Shown here: piece by piece, positions 50,748 to 61,885 of the stretch
Position numbering within the stretch: the first letter of the stretch is position 1
Layout: each line of letters begins with the position of its first letter
Source of the DNA: Dipetalonema caudispina
Lineage: Eukaryota; Nematoda; Chromadorea; Rhabditida; Onchocercidae
Direction of reading: 5' to 3'
Assembly (NCBI GenBank): GCA_013365325.1
Contig: JABVXV010000088.1
Span: forward strand, 1-64,000
Length of the DNA stretch: 64,000 bases
The notes under the pieces: generated by a model
The model's database searches: none
What the model was told of the DNA's origin: nothing
Seen by the model: only the letters and a program-made list of their open reading frames with translations
Made by a program: the position numbers and the translations under genes

Positions 50748-53700
50748 TCACTGTTGTTGTTTGAAATTGTTTTAAACCAATAAGATTTTAGATTAACCAA
50801 GTGATAGTGAAAAGATTTGATATATGTAAATAATAGAGGATGAAGAGGATAAGAGGGGAAATTTTTGAGTTAGAAATGCTAGAATGAAATAGAATAGAGG
50901 AAAAATGTTAAGCCTATGATCAGAAGAAAGATTAGTGATGATGATGATAGCTAAAGGTATCTTTTTTGCTTACAATGAGCAGCTGTTCTGCAGCTGCTCC
51001 TGCACCACAACAACAAATATTACCACCGTTAGTTGTTGTGTCGTTCCATCTCTTCATTCATTGCCTCTTTCTTCTACTACCCCAAATTCTGATATTTCGT
51101 GAGTTTAAGCCTACTACTACTGTTATGGCTCAGTATATTTTTATTCAGATTATCATCAAATCATTCATTTAACTCCTTCAGTTTCACTTTTTATACTCTT
51201 GAGAAGTATCCATTTCATCATTATCATCATCATCTTCTTCATCTTATCATTCTGTATCAATCGCTAAAATGAAAGATAACATTCATTGCTGATTATCTGC
51301 ATCTCTGCGTTATCATTTCCATCAATACTTGGCTTATCCCATGATATTCATAATATCAAAGAGATTTATGAAAAGAGAATTGATAACGTGAGTATACGTT
51401 TAACGTGATTATCTTCAAATATAGAACTCTTTTCGTTTTTTTTTTACATCTTTATTAGTCGAATTATGTTAATTAGCTCATACAGCAATCTAAACGGAAC
51501 CATATGTTCACAATGTTATAGCAAAACTTTATGACCAAAGAGAAGACACTAATTTAGAAGTGAACTACCATATGGAAAATGGAATTCGATTCCTTACTTA
51601 CCATTTTCTTCTTTTATCATCGACTATGTATCAGTTTGACAAGAAATTGACTCATTTCTATTACTAACACTATCTTTCTTAACCAATCCGATCATCATCT
51701 CTATCAAATCATTATAGTATACTTTTTCTCATTTCCAATTAACCTTTCCGACTTGCAACAGGAATTGATTTCCTGTAACGTATGAATGCTATGCTTGATA
51801 GAAATATTGGTCCATTTGTAATCTTCAAGAGAAAAAAAAAAAAAAAGTACATTTATGAAACTACCTTACTGTACAAATCTTATTGTCGTATAACATAGAT
51901 TAAACAAAATAGTTTGACAATAGTAAGTAATACTTTTTAAAAAAGTAACTGTATATCCTAGTCATGACTAACATATAAGTTTGAGATGAAGATGAGAGAA
52001 CTTGTTGTAATTTAATTAATTAGACAATAACAGGAATAATAATAAGTTGGTAATGTGTTGAGTAATATTGAATCATGATGATTGATTATCAATTTAAATG
52101 TAGATATAGTAGATATTTTCTTACTTTTAACTTACCAATAATTAGCATATTTCAAGATTTTTTTATTTTATCATTCTACATTTGAGTGATTTCCCTTTAA
52201 ACCAAATTTCCATTTTGATTGTGGTGAAGAGCAAAATTTCTCAGCATTGATTGATTTAATATCGATCATTAGAAGAGCAAATGGATCATCATAGCAGATG
52301 AAGATGTACAGTAGGAGAAAGTTTCTGTTGTTGAAGTTGAAAGGAATGTTAAGTTAAGCCTCTCCAATCTCAACATTATCATGACCATTGTTTGTTGCAC
52401 ATTAATTCTCATCACTTCTCCTCTTCAAATGTCCTCTCGTCATCCCGAAAACTCATCAATTGTTGGAAGCAGTTGTTCCACTGTTTCTAAAAGGTTCTTC
52501 CGTATTATGTGGGCAGTCGAAAATTTTCAGAATTGCCCAATTATCTGTCGTAGCAAAGCATATGAAAAGGCTACGTATGGCGTTCAGCTTACTCGGCTGG
52601 TTGTACGATGTTTTCCGGAATTTTTTCAGTTCATCACAACCTCCTTGAGTAAGTGGATTGCTTTCTCAGCCTTTCGTCTCTCCTCCCCTCTCATTATCAC
52701 CTAAAAAAGTAAACCTATTTGGATAATCTAATTTACTGTATTCGCTTCTCAAATCAACAGTACTCTTCACAAGCTATCAGTGGTATGCCATCTTCTTCTT
52801 CTTCTTTTACAGTAACTCATAGCTGATTAATTATCTTTGTATAAATTAATTTTTCTTATGTAAATTAATATTTTTCATCTTCTAATCAATATTGATGGAT
52901 ATGTAATAGAAATATGTGAGAATGAGATGATTCGTGTGATTGAGATAAATTATTCAGGATACCGGATCAGTATGATCGTTGTAGAAAGTTTATGTGGACA
53001 AATGCTAGTACTCAAAATGATAGTTTAAATCATATCTAGGTAAGAGGGATAGCAGTAAAAGTTTCATTTATAGATGGATGTGGATGTAATCAGCTATAAC
53101 TAATAAATCTTTTTATAAATAATTAACTCCTCAAATATCATGTTAAAATCTCTTTCAAATTTGCAAATTACAACAACTGCTACATTTATTAATCTCTAAT
53201 CTTACATTTGTATTTAATTAAAACGAGGAGGAAAAAGAGAAGATTTATGAAAATAAAATTGTACCCATTTTTTTTTTGGACTACAAAAATTTCTTTCCTT
53301 TTTTTTTATTCAGCTAATTTGCAAGTTAAAATGTATGTAAATAAGCATAGTTTCCCAATCTAATTACTCTCAAAAGAATAATTATCAAAAATCTTAAAAT
53401 GTTACTATAGCTAGGATATTTAAATGATTTTGAAATTATAGTGTGGATAATCCATCGCGAAGTATTCCTAATTTGGGTGCAATACGACGTGAAATAAAAG
53501 AAGCAATCAATAATTGGCAATATGTATTACCGATTCAATTTCATGAAATACGACCGGAATCAGGAGCTGATGTAAAAATACGTTTTGCAATTGGTGATCA
53601 TGGAGATCCATATCGTTTCGATGGAAATGGTAAAATTCTAGCACATGCATTTCCACCCGGTGAAGGAATCGGTGGTGATATTCATTTGGATGATGATGAA

Positions 53701-55810
53701 CGATGGACTATTGCACTTACGGGCGATCCATACAGGCAGCGTGAGTAAGCATGCGCGTACTTTTTCATCTCATTTTATCTCAGAAATTTGATAATCAATG
53801 ATCGATTATGAATGGAATACTTTAATTAATTCCATAGAATAGAATAAATTAGTATAATATAATATAATGACATATTTCCTAGATGAGCAATTGCAGAAAT
53901 AAGTCTTCGTTCCATTGTAATGCATGAATTTGGACATAGTATTGGTTTGTCTCATTCACATCAAGAAGATAGTGTTATGTATGCCTTTTATCAGTACGAT
54001 TTATCACCAAAACTTTCCTACGACGATATATTAGCTGTTCGAACTCTTTATGGCGGTAAATAGACTTTTATCATTTATAGATTTTTGGTTCTTCTAAATG
54101 CTAGTACTCATCATCCTGAATTAAAAAGTATATTAAATCCTTGAAATGGTTTATATATACTGGAAGACCAGACAATACGAATGATAGGTTATGATTCCGG
54201 ATGTATAAATATAGCAAATATTAGTTTCATCAATGCATGAGGGTATCATTAATAAACGATATTAAATATACTGTTAGGAGATCCAACTGATGCTCCCCGA
54301 TCTCATTCAACTACTACCACACGGCCACCACCGTTACCAAGAGGACCTGAGCAACCCAAAGATCAGTTTCCAACAATTCATCCAGATACTCCAGAGCTAC
54401 CAATTCCAGAACCGGATCCATGCAAATCCGAATATGATGCCATTGCTTCCATACGACAAGAGATCTTCATTTTTAAAGTTGCTTATTTCTTCTTTCTTTA
54501 TCTTCTTCCATTTTGGAATTAGATATTCTGTCAGGCAGAAATGATAGGATTTCATTAGGTCCATTCTCTACTAGTCAAGAAATATAATACATATATATAT
54601 ACATTCATTCAACTGGTCTATTTTTCAGGATAGATGGTTTTGGCGGATACGGCAAGATGGTACCCTTAGTCAAAGTCCACGTCATATTAATACACTATGG
54701 AGAGAAGCCGAATGGCCTATAGATGCAGCAGTGGAGAGTGATCAAGAAATTTACCTGTTTGCAGGTATCTTTAATAAATGATATTGAAAAGATAAAATTC
54801 ACTGAATGATTAGAATAACTTTGTATGATGATCAATATATTGAGATAAACTATGAGATATACATATAAATATTTATATTTATTCTAGTTATATTTAAAAA
54901 TTTTGCGAATGTATATCTAAGTCTTCTTATTTATTCTTTATTTCTGAATTTAATTGAAGGTAAAAATATTTATATCTTCAACGGTCAACATCTTGTCTCA
55001 AAAAAATCACTCATCGATTTGGGTCTACCAGCTACAGTCGAACGTATACGACTTGTTTACACGTGGAATTATTGGACCGAGCAACCGATGTACATTTGGA
55101 CAAAAGATGAATTTTGGAGAATTGATAAGGTACGAAAGATAGGAAAGAATAACATCATCCCAGTTTGTTGTACACATTTCTTCGAACAATGAAATAAGAT
55201 TATTTACAGAAATCTGAAAAGGTAGAAATTGGTTATCCACGAAAAATTGCAACAACATGGCATGGTATTCCAGAACAAGCTAGTGCAGCTGTCACATACA
55301 ATAATGGTTTTTTTTTCCAGTTTATTTACTTAAAACTAAAAATATTTATTTACTGATTTTTACATTTTTATCATGTTATGATTTTGAACTTATCATACCT
55401 TTTGTTGCAGGAAGAAATAGAAATTATGATTCCTATCTCTTATCAACTATTTTCCCAATAAATGCTTTAAATACTTTCTCAAGACAAAAAAAAAAAAAAG
55501 AAAAATTAGTAAAAGATCTGATGAGATAAATTGTAAGCAAAGATCAAAAAAAAAAGGAAAAATATCGCAGTCGAAGTAGTTTTTTTATTGAAAGAATGCA
55601 AAATTTCTTTCAGATTTGTATTTCTTCAATGATAATGCAGCTTACAAATTCCATACCATTAATATGACAGCAGCATTACCGATCAATACGTCGCAACTGT
55701 GGCGCTTTTGCTCGGTAGCAATGAAAATCTCAAGCAATGGAAATGTCGCACACATTTCATCCTTATCTACTTTTATTGTTATTGTTGTTATTACTGTTTC
55801 TTCCCATTAA
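49359..55810 (+). CDS. Matrixin (MMP) with hemopexin domain, likely GPI-anchored
   Basis: Zinc endopeptidase of the extracellular matrix. Ten exons in frame: 49359-49445, 49616-49785, 49878-49988, 53442-53740, 53897-54055, 54278-54477, 54629-54764, 54960-55129, 55210-55306 and 55614-55810, giving 541 residues. Layout: signal peptide (LLHLIYPVALLLISLVTSY); peptidoglycan-binding-like prodomain; cysteine switch RCGLSD with Cys87; furin-type basic stretch RRRRQHQKR 99-107, predicting a mature start at Phe108; catalytic domain with HEFGHSIGLSH 232-242 and Met-turn Met250 in VMYAFY; Pro/Thr-rich hinge; a four-bladed hemopexin domain (blade starts DAIASIRQEIFIF, DAAVESDQEIYLF, RIRLVYTWN, ASAAVTYNNDLYFF) closed by Cys residues in DPCKS and RFCSV; and a C-terminal hydrophobic stretch (FIVIVVITVSS) without a cytoplasmic tail, which suggests GPI attachment. 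C. elegans ZMP-1 is a GPI-linked matrixin, and this may be its counterpart; I cannot prove orthology. Intron 3 is 3.45 kb. An AATAAA lies at 56085-56090. Confidence 0.94.
50471..50493. repeat. (GA)n microsatellite in matrixin intron 3
   Basis: GA dinucleotide run of about 23 bp with one GGGA interruption. Confidence 0.8.
50701..50751. repeat. (ACT)n microsatellite in matrixin intron 3
   Basis: About 17 ACT triplets with two ATC interruptions. Confidence 0.88.
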
Positions 55811-56557
55811 TTACAAATGACCAACTCATTTTACATTAAATATGTAACAATACCATTCATGGCTAAAACTTTGTGATAAGCTAGAAAGATAAGAAGGATG
55901 AAATTTCTTCCTCTCCTTCTTAAATTAAATTTTATTTAAGCTTTAAATATTACCAACGGCTCACTTTGCTTCATTACCAATCAAAAATGATTGTTGAATG
56001 AAACCTAGATGATAAGGATAATTTTTTTCATCTTGTTGATTTAGCACTTCAATTGTCACCCAATCTGTCCATCAATTTAAGCAAAATAAAATATTCAATT
56101 AGTGAAATGACAAACTATTAAATGCTCATATGGAAATGGTTCGATGATTGGCACTCTGAATTTTTTCTTCCAAGCACGAAATTGCTATTGTCATGTGGTC
56201 ACTCAAAGAATTAATTGAATAACCTGTGAAAGAGATATTACATATGCTATTCCTTAGTTCCTCCCACAATAGCTACCTTGCAGTTCACTCATTTTAATTC
56301 ATCAAAGTCACTAAAATATTTCAGCTAACAGAATGAGATGTAGAACAAATGCATCTTTTTTCTGCAAATATCTTCCTAAAATATCAAAAAGACAAACCAT
56401 ACATAAGTATACTTTATTTATAATAAGTATACTTTATTATCTAGTTATCAACATTATAAATGCGTAATTAGTGTCATTTTTCAAATTGCCAACAATAAGC
56501 AGCAGAAAAGAAAACGTATGTACAAACAACGTGAACCGGCCATTATAATCAAGACAT
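55811..56557. other. Convergent 3' region of matrixin and bcl-7
   Basis: Holds the matrixin 3' UTR (AATAAA at 56085-56090) and, on the minus strand, TTTATT (AATAAA complement) at 56413-56418 and 56433-56438, usable by bcl-7. The only visible repeat is a short duplicated ATAAGTATACTTTATT around 56404-56438. Confidence 0.5.
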
Positions 56558-57672
56558 TCATGATTTGATCTCTGATGATTCCTGTTCCTGCTGTCGCATT
56601 TCACTAAAATCTGTCGAACCATTGGGAGTACCGCTATTGTTGCTCTGACTCTGGAAACCAACTGCTTCAAATGTCTGGTTGGAATCGCTATCGAATCCTC
56701 CTTCTGAGAAGCCAGTGTTGGAGTCATCATTCAAATTACCAAAGGTGCGAACTCGTGATACATCGCTGTTCTCTGTAATAAAAACATCGCACTAGCATAT
56801 TTCTAGAATTTTACTTTAGTTTACACATATAGCTCTATAATAAACAATGCCTTATCCATCGCTGTAAATATATAAACTTTTCAGAACCGTGAAAATATGA
56901 AATGAGGTTTAGTACCTCAAAACCACATTGTTTTTCATTGAACGATAGTCGATATAGCTCATGGAATAATTCTTAAGTAATATGTCTTACAAAGCAATAA
57001 ACCTACCTAATACGGTTGAATCTTGAGTATTTTCCGATGATGCAATTGTGGTACTTTCGTCTTGATCTTGTACCACAGATTTCTGTGGTATTTTTGTGAT
57101 ATTCGCTGTTGCAGTCACTGGAACAAAGGTAGGAAAAAGTGCAGAATGGTAAATCTGACGTCGATAAAAATTATAAAGATGTGCGAAATCTTCAGAACTC
57201 TTCTGCATTATATAAAATATTTCAATAATCTTACCCGGTACCCACCGGAACAACTTTATTTGCGTATCCTTAACTACAATCCACTTCTTTTCCCTGCAAA
57301 AGTCAAATTTTAAAACTTCGAAGTTTTTTAAAAGTTTTTTCGTCACATACGCTTTAGACCATTCTGCTTCCTATCCCGAGTTTGTCTGTCCAGAAATAAA
57401 CTTGAGAGTGATAAATTTATTTTGATCACAGTAATATCAGTGATACTGAGTAGAAGCTAGACATCTGCAAAACCCTAAGGATGGGTGCTAATTATCAAAG
57501 AACTCTTAAGAAGCCGAACACTGAAATCGTTTACGATGAAATACTCTACTGAAACTACCAAAACATGAAACTTCAGTTACCATTTTCGAACCTTATCTAC
57601 CGAATTGATGACCCGTTTCAATTCATCTTTCGCACGATTACGCGTTTCTGCGCGCTGGCTGCGTGCATACAT
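56558..57672 (-). CDS. bcl-7: BCL7 family chromatin-remodelling subunit
   Basis: BCL7 proteins are small subunits of SWI/SNF (BAF) nucleosome remodelling complexes and act in the nucleus. Minus strand, four exons in frame: 57672-57581, 57293-57235, 57117-57007 and 56772-56558, giving 158 residues. The N-terminal family signature is complete: MYARSQRAETRNRAKDELKR, then VDKVRKWEKKW, then DTQIKLFRWVPV, matching the RSRAKDDIKRVM...KVRKWEKKWVTVGDT...YKWVPV pattern of animal BCL7A/B/C. The rest is a low-complexity acidic, Ser/Asn/Gln-rich tail (QDQDESTTIASSENTQDS, later FSEGGFDSDSNQTF) as usual for the family. Human members are about 200 residues, so this is a short member. The start Met is the first residue of the conserved block and no longer upstream frame continues. 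C. elegans has one such gene, bcl-7. The gene lies tail to tail with the matrixin. Confidence 0.95.
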
Positions 57673-60600
57673 ATGCTGTTGATTAAGCCACGACGTGTCT
57701 CAGATTTGAACACCTGAATTGATGGTATACCATGACGCAATGCTATCACGATACAATCATTATAATACAATGAATAATGAATACAGTGAAATAAAATAAT
57801 AATTAGCTTTGTAAAGATAAGTATCATGTAATGATGCTACCCTGACTTTCAATAACATCCATGAACGGATGAAAATACGTAAGATGTGACAGATATTTTG
57901 AAGCAAATTAATTGATAAACAACTGTTGTGAATTCATGAAAAAAAGTAAAACCGCTTTCGCTAGAAACATCAAACATGAATATTATCGCCAAAAATATGT
58001 GAAAATTTCCTCAGTAATTTTGTTAACCTCACTTCCAGAATATTCCTGAGATGTCAAGAAGTAAATATGGAATAAGTACCCGAAATCTAGAAGATAAACA
58101 ACAGAGAGGAATATGAACAATCGAAAAAAGTATCCGACCGATGTCCAAGTGATATACACAACGTGACGTTGTACCACTCTGATCGCTGCGTAGCGAAAAT
58201 TGTTCGATCCATTGGAAGTATTTTGGTTGAGAATAGAAATAGTGTGTAAATGAAAGGTGCAATTGGAATTCGAGCAGTTTTGAGAGTGTTGGAATGTTTA
58301 AGTTTAAACACTATAATGAATTTTATTATAGAATTCGCTAATTAAATGATTTATTTCCGCTCATTATATCCTCTTCCTTTCATTATTATTTAGCTAATTA
58401 AATTCATTCCTCCGATCTTCACTTTTTACTCTGTACATTTTTTACATTATCAGTTGTTGTTTAGCTTAATGAAATAGAATACAATTTTTAATCAATTTGA
58501 ATTTCATTAAACCACAAATTTACTTATATTTGATTACTTAAGTTTATTGTATAATTGGTATGTAATTAATTGTTTTGATTGCCTCATCAGAGTAATAATT
58601 GACGATTATTGTTTTCAACAAAAAATGATATATTAGTGAAATTAACGGGAACAAAACGATAACATGTTATCACTAATTTGGAAATATATTGACGTTGTAA
58701 ATTGAAATATAACAATTTACCTGCCCGAAATTATGAAAAAAGTTTGATCAATGATTTCTGAATCGGGTTTAAAAAGGAAATAATAACATGGATAGGAATG
58801 AATTTAAGCTGTTGGAAATTAATTTTATTTTTCTCTCATAATTCTTGTCTTGAAATTTGAGTACTTAAGAAACTAATATTGAAGGATGGAATAAATGAAT
58901 ATAGATCAAGAGAAGGTTAAATATCATTTGTTAAAGATTGATACATATTTAAAACATTAAATTTCCTTCATTTACTGTTTTGATCTATTTTTTTATGAAA
59001 TGAAAAAAACATTTATTTTTATTTTCTTACATCTATACCGATAAATAGAGGAATAATTAGACCTTTGAAATGTGTAGAACTTAAAAGGATTGATGTTTAC
59101 GATCAGATAGATATGCATTCATCTAAATTGTTTGAAACAGAACTAAACTTTCAATTATATTAGAAGCAAATATTTCATATATCATCGATAGCTATTGGAA
59201 ATATGTTAAAATTCATTTCAAATATCATTACCCCTTATTAAAAATACTTTGAAATTTTTTTTTTCTTATTCACATATGATGTATATCACCCAAAAGTGAA
59301 GTCAATAAAGTTGAAACAATTCTGCCTTTCCTTCATATATTGTTGCTATTTCGAAGTTTTTCATTGAGCATTTATAAATGGAAATTAAAATAAACGTTTG
59401 TTTTGACAATAATCATTCATTTATGTCGCATCTTCTTAATGTGACAATGTTTTCATGTTATTTCATGCTTGAAGTGACAAAATACATAGCGATAACAATG
59501 TTATCGTCACTTGGTATAGGATAATTCTCAGTACTTATCATCATCAGTAAACATTGTTTGACAAATTTAATTGCAATTTGATTAGCTTGAATGATTTTGG
59601 AATGCAGTTGCTTACAAGAAGGTTTGTGATAATATCTTTAAATTTATCATTTATAACAATATCCTTTAAGAAAATCCGGTTTGAGCATCTTTTTGGAAGA
59701 TGAAAAACAATAATAATAATAATAACTTGGTAATATTAAAACCATATTTATGTATATGATAAAATATTTGAACAAGATTTTGTGATAAGATATAATTATG
59801 AAGTAATATGTTTGTGTCAGCATTTAGTTCTTATCCGCACCAATTTAATATTGATAAAAGGCGTAGTATACTGCATGATCGATCAGTAATGATGACATGA
59901 TTTGCCATAAGTTATATAAATTACAATTATTTTTCTAAAATATAAAATACATAGCGATGTGATAGAGATCAATAAAAAAATATTATCATCGAGTTTCCTT
60001 CATCAAATTCAGTGGTTTTATCAATAGACTTTCATAAGTGTTACATTGTTGAGAAAAATAAAAAATAAAGGAGTGCACAAAACCGGACGCAAAATGATCA
60101 TAGCGATCAGAGATTTTGACAAATTGTATCAATTTGTCAAAATTTCTGTTTAGAAAATCATAATTGTCCCTCCTACAATTTCGTGCATCATTTTTGATGT
60201 TGTATAGGAGCACTATACATCGCTGCAATGGAAATTCGGTAAAATTTCCGACAAATTTTCAAGTTTTTAAACTATTCATTGTCAACAAACATATTATTTA
60301 TGTCAATCTTTGTTTTCTCTATCATCAGAAATCTCTTTTTCTCTTTTTTTCCCATCTTAAAAGACCAAATGGCATAGTTTATCTAAGATTTAAATTTCTT
60401 TCGGAAATCCAAAACTTAAATTAAAATATCAACCATAATTTCTGGTTTTAATTAATTTATACATAGATTTACTTAAGTTTGCTTAGCACAGGTATGATTT
60501 TACGAATATTTTTCACCATTTATTCTTACAAATTCAGCCTTTTTAACGGAGTAATAAATGGTATTAGATTGTTTAAAATGAATAGCATTTGCTTGTATTT

Positions 60601-61456
60601 TTTTTTTTTTTTTGCATTTTCTTCATTTTTAATTTGCAATTAAAATTACATATAATGAACTACATAGATTTCTAGTCCATTTCGACTAATTTTTTTGTTT
60701 TTTTTTCAACTGATAATACGACTGTACTAGATTGATATCCATCACCTATTCATTCATCCTTATCATCTCTTAGCATCAATGGACAACTACATTACCATTA
60801 TCAGGATTCCTTAGCAATTGTATCACATGAAGTGTTGAGATAGAATGAGTTGCTCGGGGTATCGCCGAGTTGTGGTGATGGTGATATGGGCGTGTTTCGT
60901 TGGAGACGAGACTGGTGTGTATGTGTCGTTCACCGCCATTATTCTCTTTAGCAAATGCCCTTATACCTGCTCCCAAATTATATTTTCTCTCTCATTTCCA
61001 AATAATTGAACGGCCATACTACCGCCGTTACCTTTCGTTCTGTTTTGATGATGGTGATGATGATGATGATGATGGTGGTGGTGTTGATGGTGGTGGTGGT
61101 GGTAGTAATAGTGATAATATTGTGTTGATAAAGTTACGCATTTTACTTTTGTTTTAAAAGAAATAAGAAAAAAAAGGAAAAAAAGTTGTAGAATAAGTGA
61201 TGTAATAGAGTAGATTATTTGATAACTTATATCTATAATGAAAGAAAGATAGTATGACTTACAATAATTCAGATTGTAAACGAAGCTGTAGTAAATCGGA
61301 AAACGAAAGGATAACCTGTATGCTTTCTGAACAATACTTCTCTTCGAACAGTATTTCAAGCTGAATTGCTATACTGGGCAAGAAATTTTCCGGTGCATTG
61401 TAAAAGGAAGCCTACCTCATTCTTGCTACCTGTTTACCGGTAGATGCCCAACTTAT
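57673..61456. other. 3.8-kb region upstream of bcl-7, no gene recognised
   Basis: Divergent upstream region of bcl-7 (-) and the partial gene at 61457 (+). Open frames here are short, overlap each other on opposite strands and show no family motif. Promoters of both genes probably lie here, but no specific site could be assigned. Confidence 0.4.
61047..61105. repeat. (GAT)n/(GGT)n microsatellite
   Basis: GAT repeats passing into GGT repeats. On the minus strand it reads as a His-rich frame (HHHQHHHHHH), which I take as a repeat artefact rather than a protein. Confidence 0.85.
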
Positions 61457-61885
61457 ATGGCATTATTAAAATCTTTCTTCAGCAGTATTTTTTTAAACTT
61501 TCCTGCAATCATTGGAAGTAGGAATCTATTGATACACAGTATAGAGTTAATTACAACCAGTTACTGGTTAATATTTGTCATGATCATTCTCTGCACCTGT
61601 AGTACCCGTACCGATGGGGCATTCTTTCTTAATGATCCGTATGAACATCCTCTTGTATCTTTACAAGATGAAAGGATTAAACCAGTCAGTGCTATTGTTA
61701 CTACTACTACTACTACTACTGCAACGAAGAAAATATTTCGGGAAAAAGCGAAAACATTTGGGCAAAGTGAGGAAGAAATTCAGAAAGTTAAATATTATCT
61801 GGAAAAAATTCAAAAATTTGAGGCCAAGCAACATCCAGAGGAAATCTTTCAACGACATACCACAAAGTTTTCCGGAGCGGTAAAG
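61457..61885 (+). CDS. Likely first coding exon of a membrane or secreted protein (partial)
   Basis: Not recognised. An open frame of 143 codons starts with ATG at 61457 and ends at a good donor (AAG|GTAAAT). A hydrophobic segment (YWLIFVMIILCTC) near residues 36-49 ends in a small-residue stretch, so it could be an internal signal or signal anchor. It is followed by FFLNDPYEHPL, a run of seven Thr before ATKK, and a charged helical stretch (EEEIQKVKYYLEKIQKF). This resembles the head of a secreted zymogen or matrix protein with a helical propeptide, but that is only an impression. A shorter start at the Met inside the hydrophobic segment is less likely. No confident second exon is seen before 64000; a possible mini-exon begins after TTTCAG near 62028. 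The rest of the gene would lie to the right of the window. Confidence 0.5.

Noticed and set aside
52381..52704. 107-codon open frame in matrixin intron 3
   Set aside because: It lies inside an intron between well-supported exons, overlaps another frame, and shows no family motif.
57618..57827. 69-codon minus-strand frame over bcl-7 exon 1
   Set aside because: It is out of frame with the conserved BCL7 N-terminus, which explains the same bases.
60961..61359. 133-codon minus-strand open frame with His run
   Set aside because: The His run is the GAT/GGT microsatellite and the rest is low-complexity AT-rich DNA with no conserved motif.
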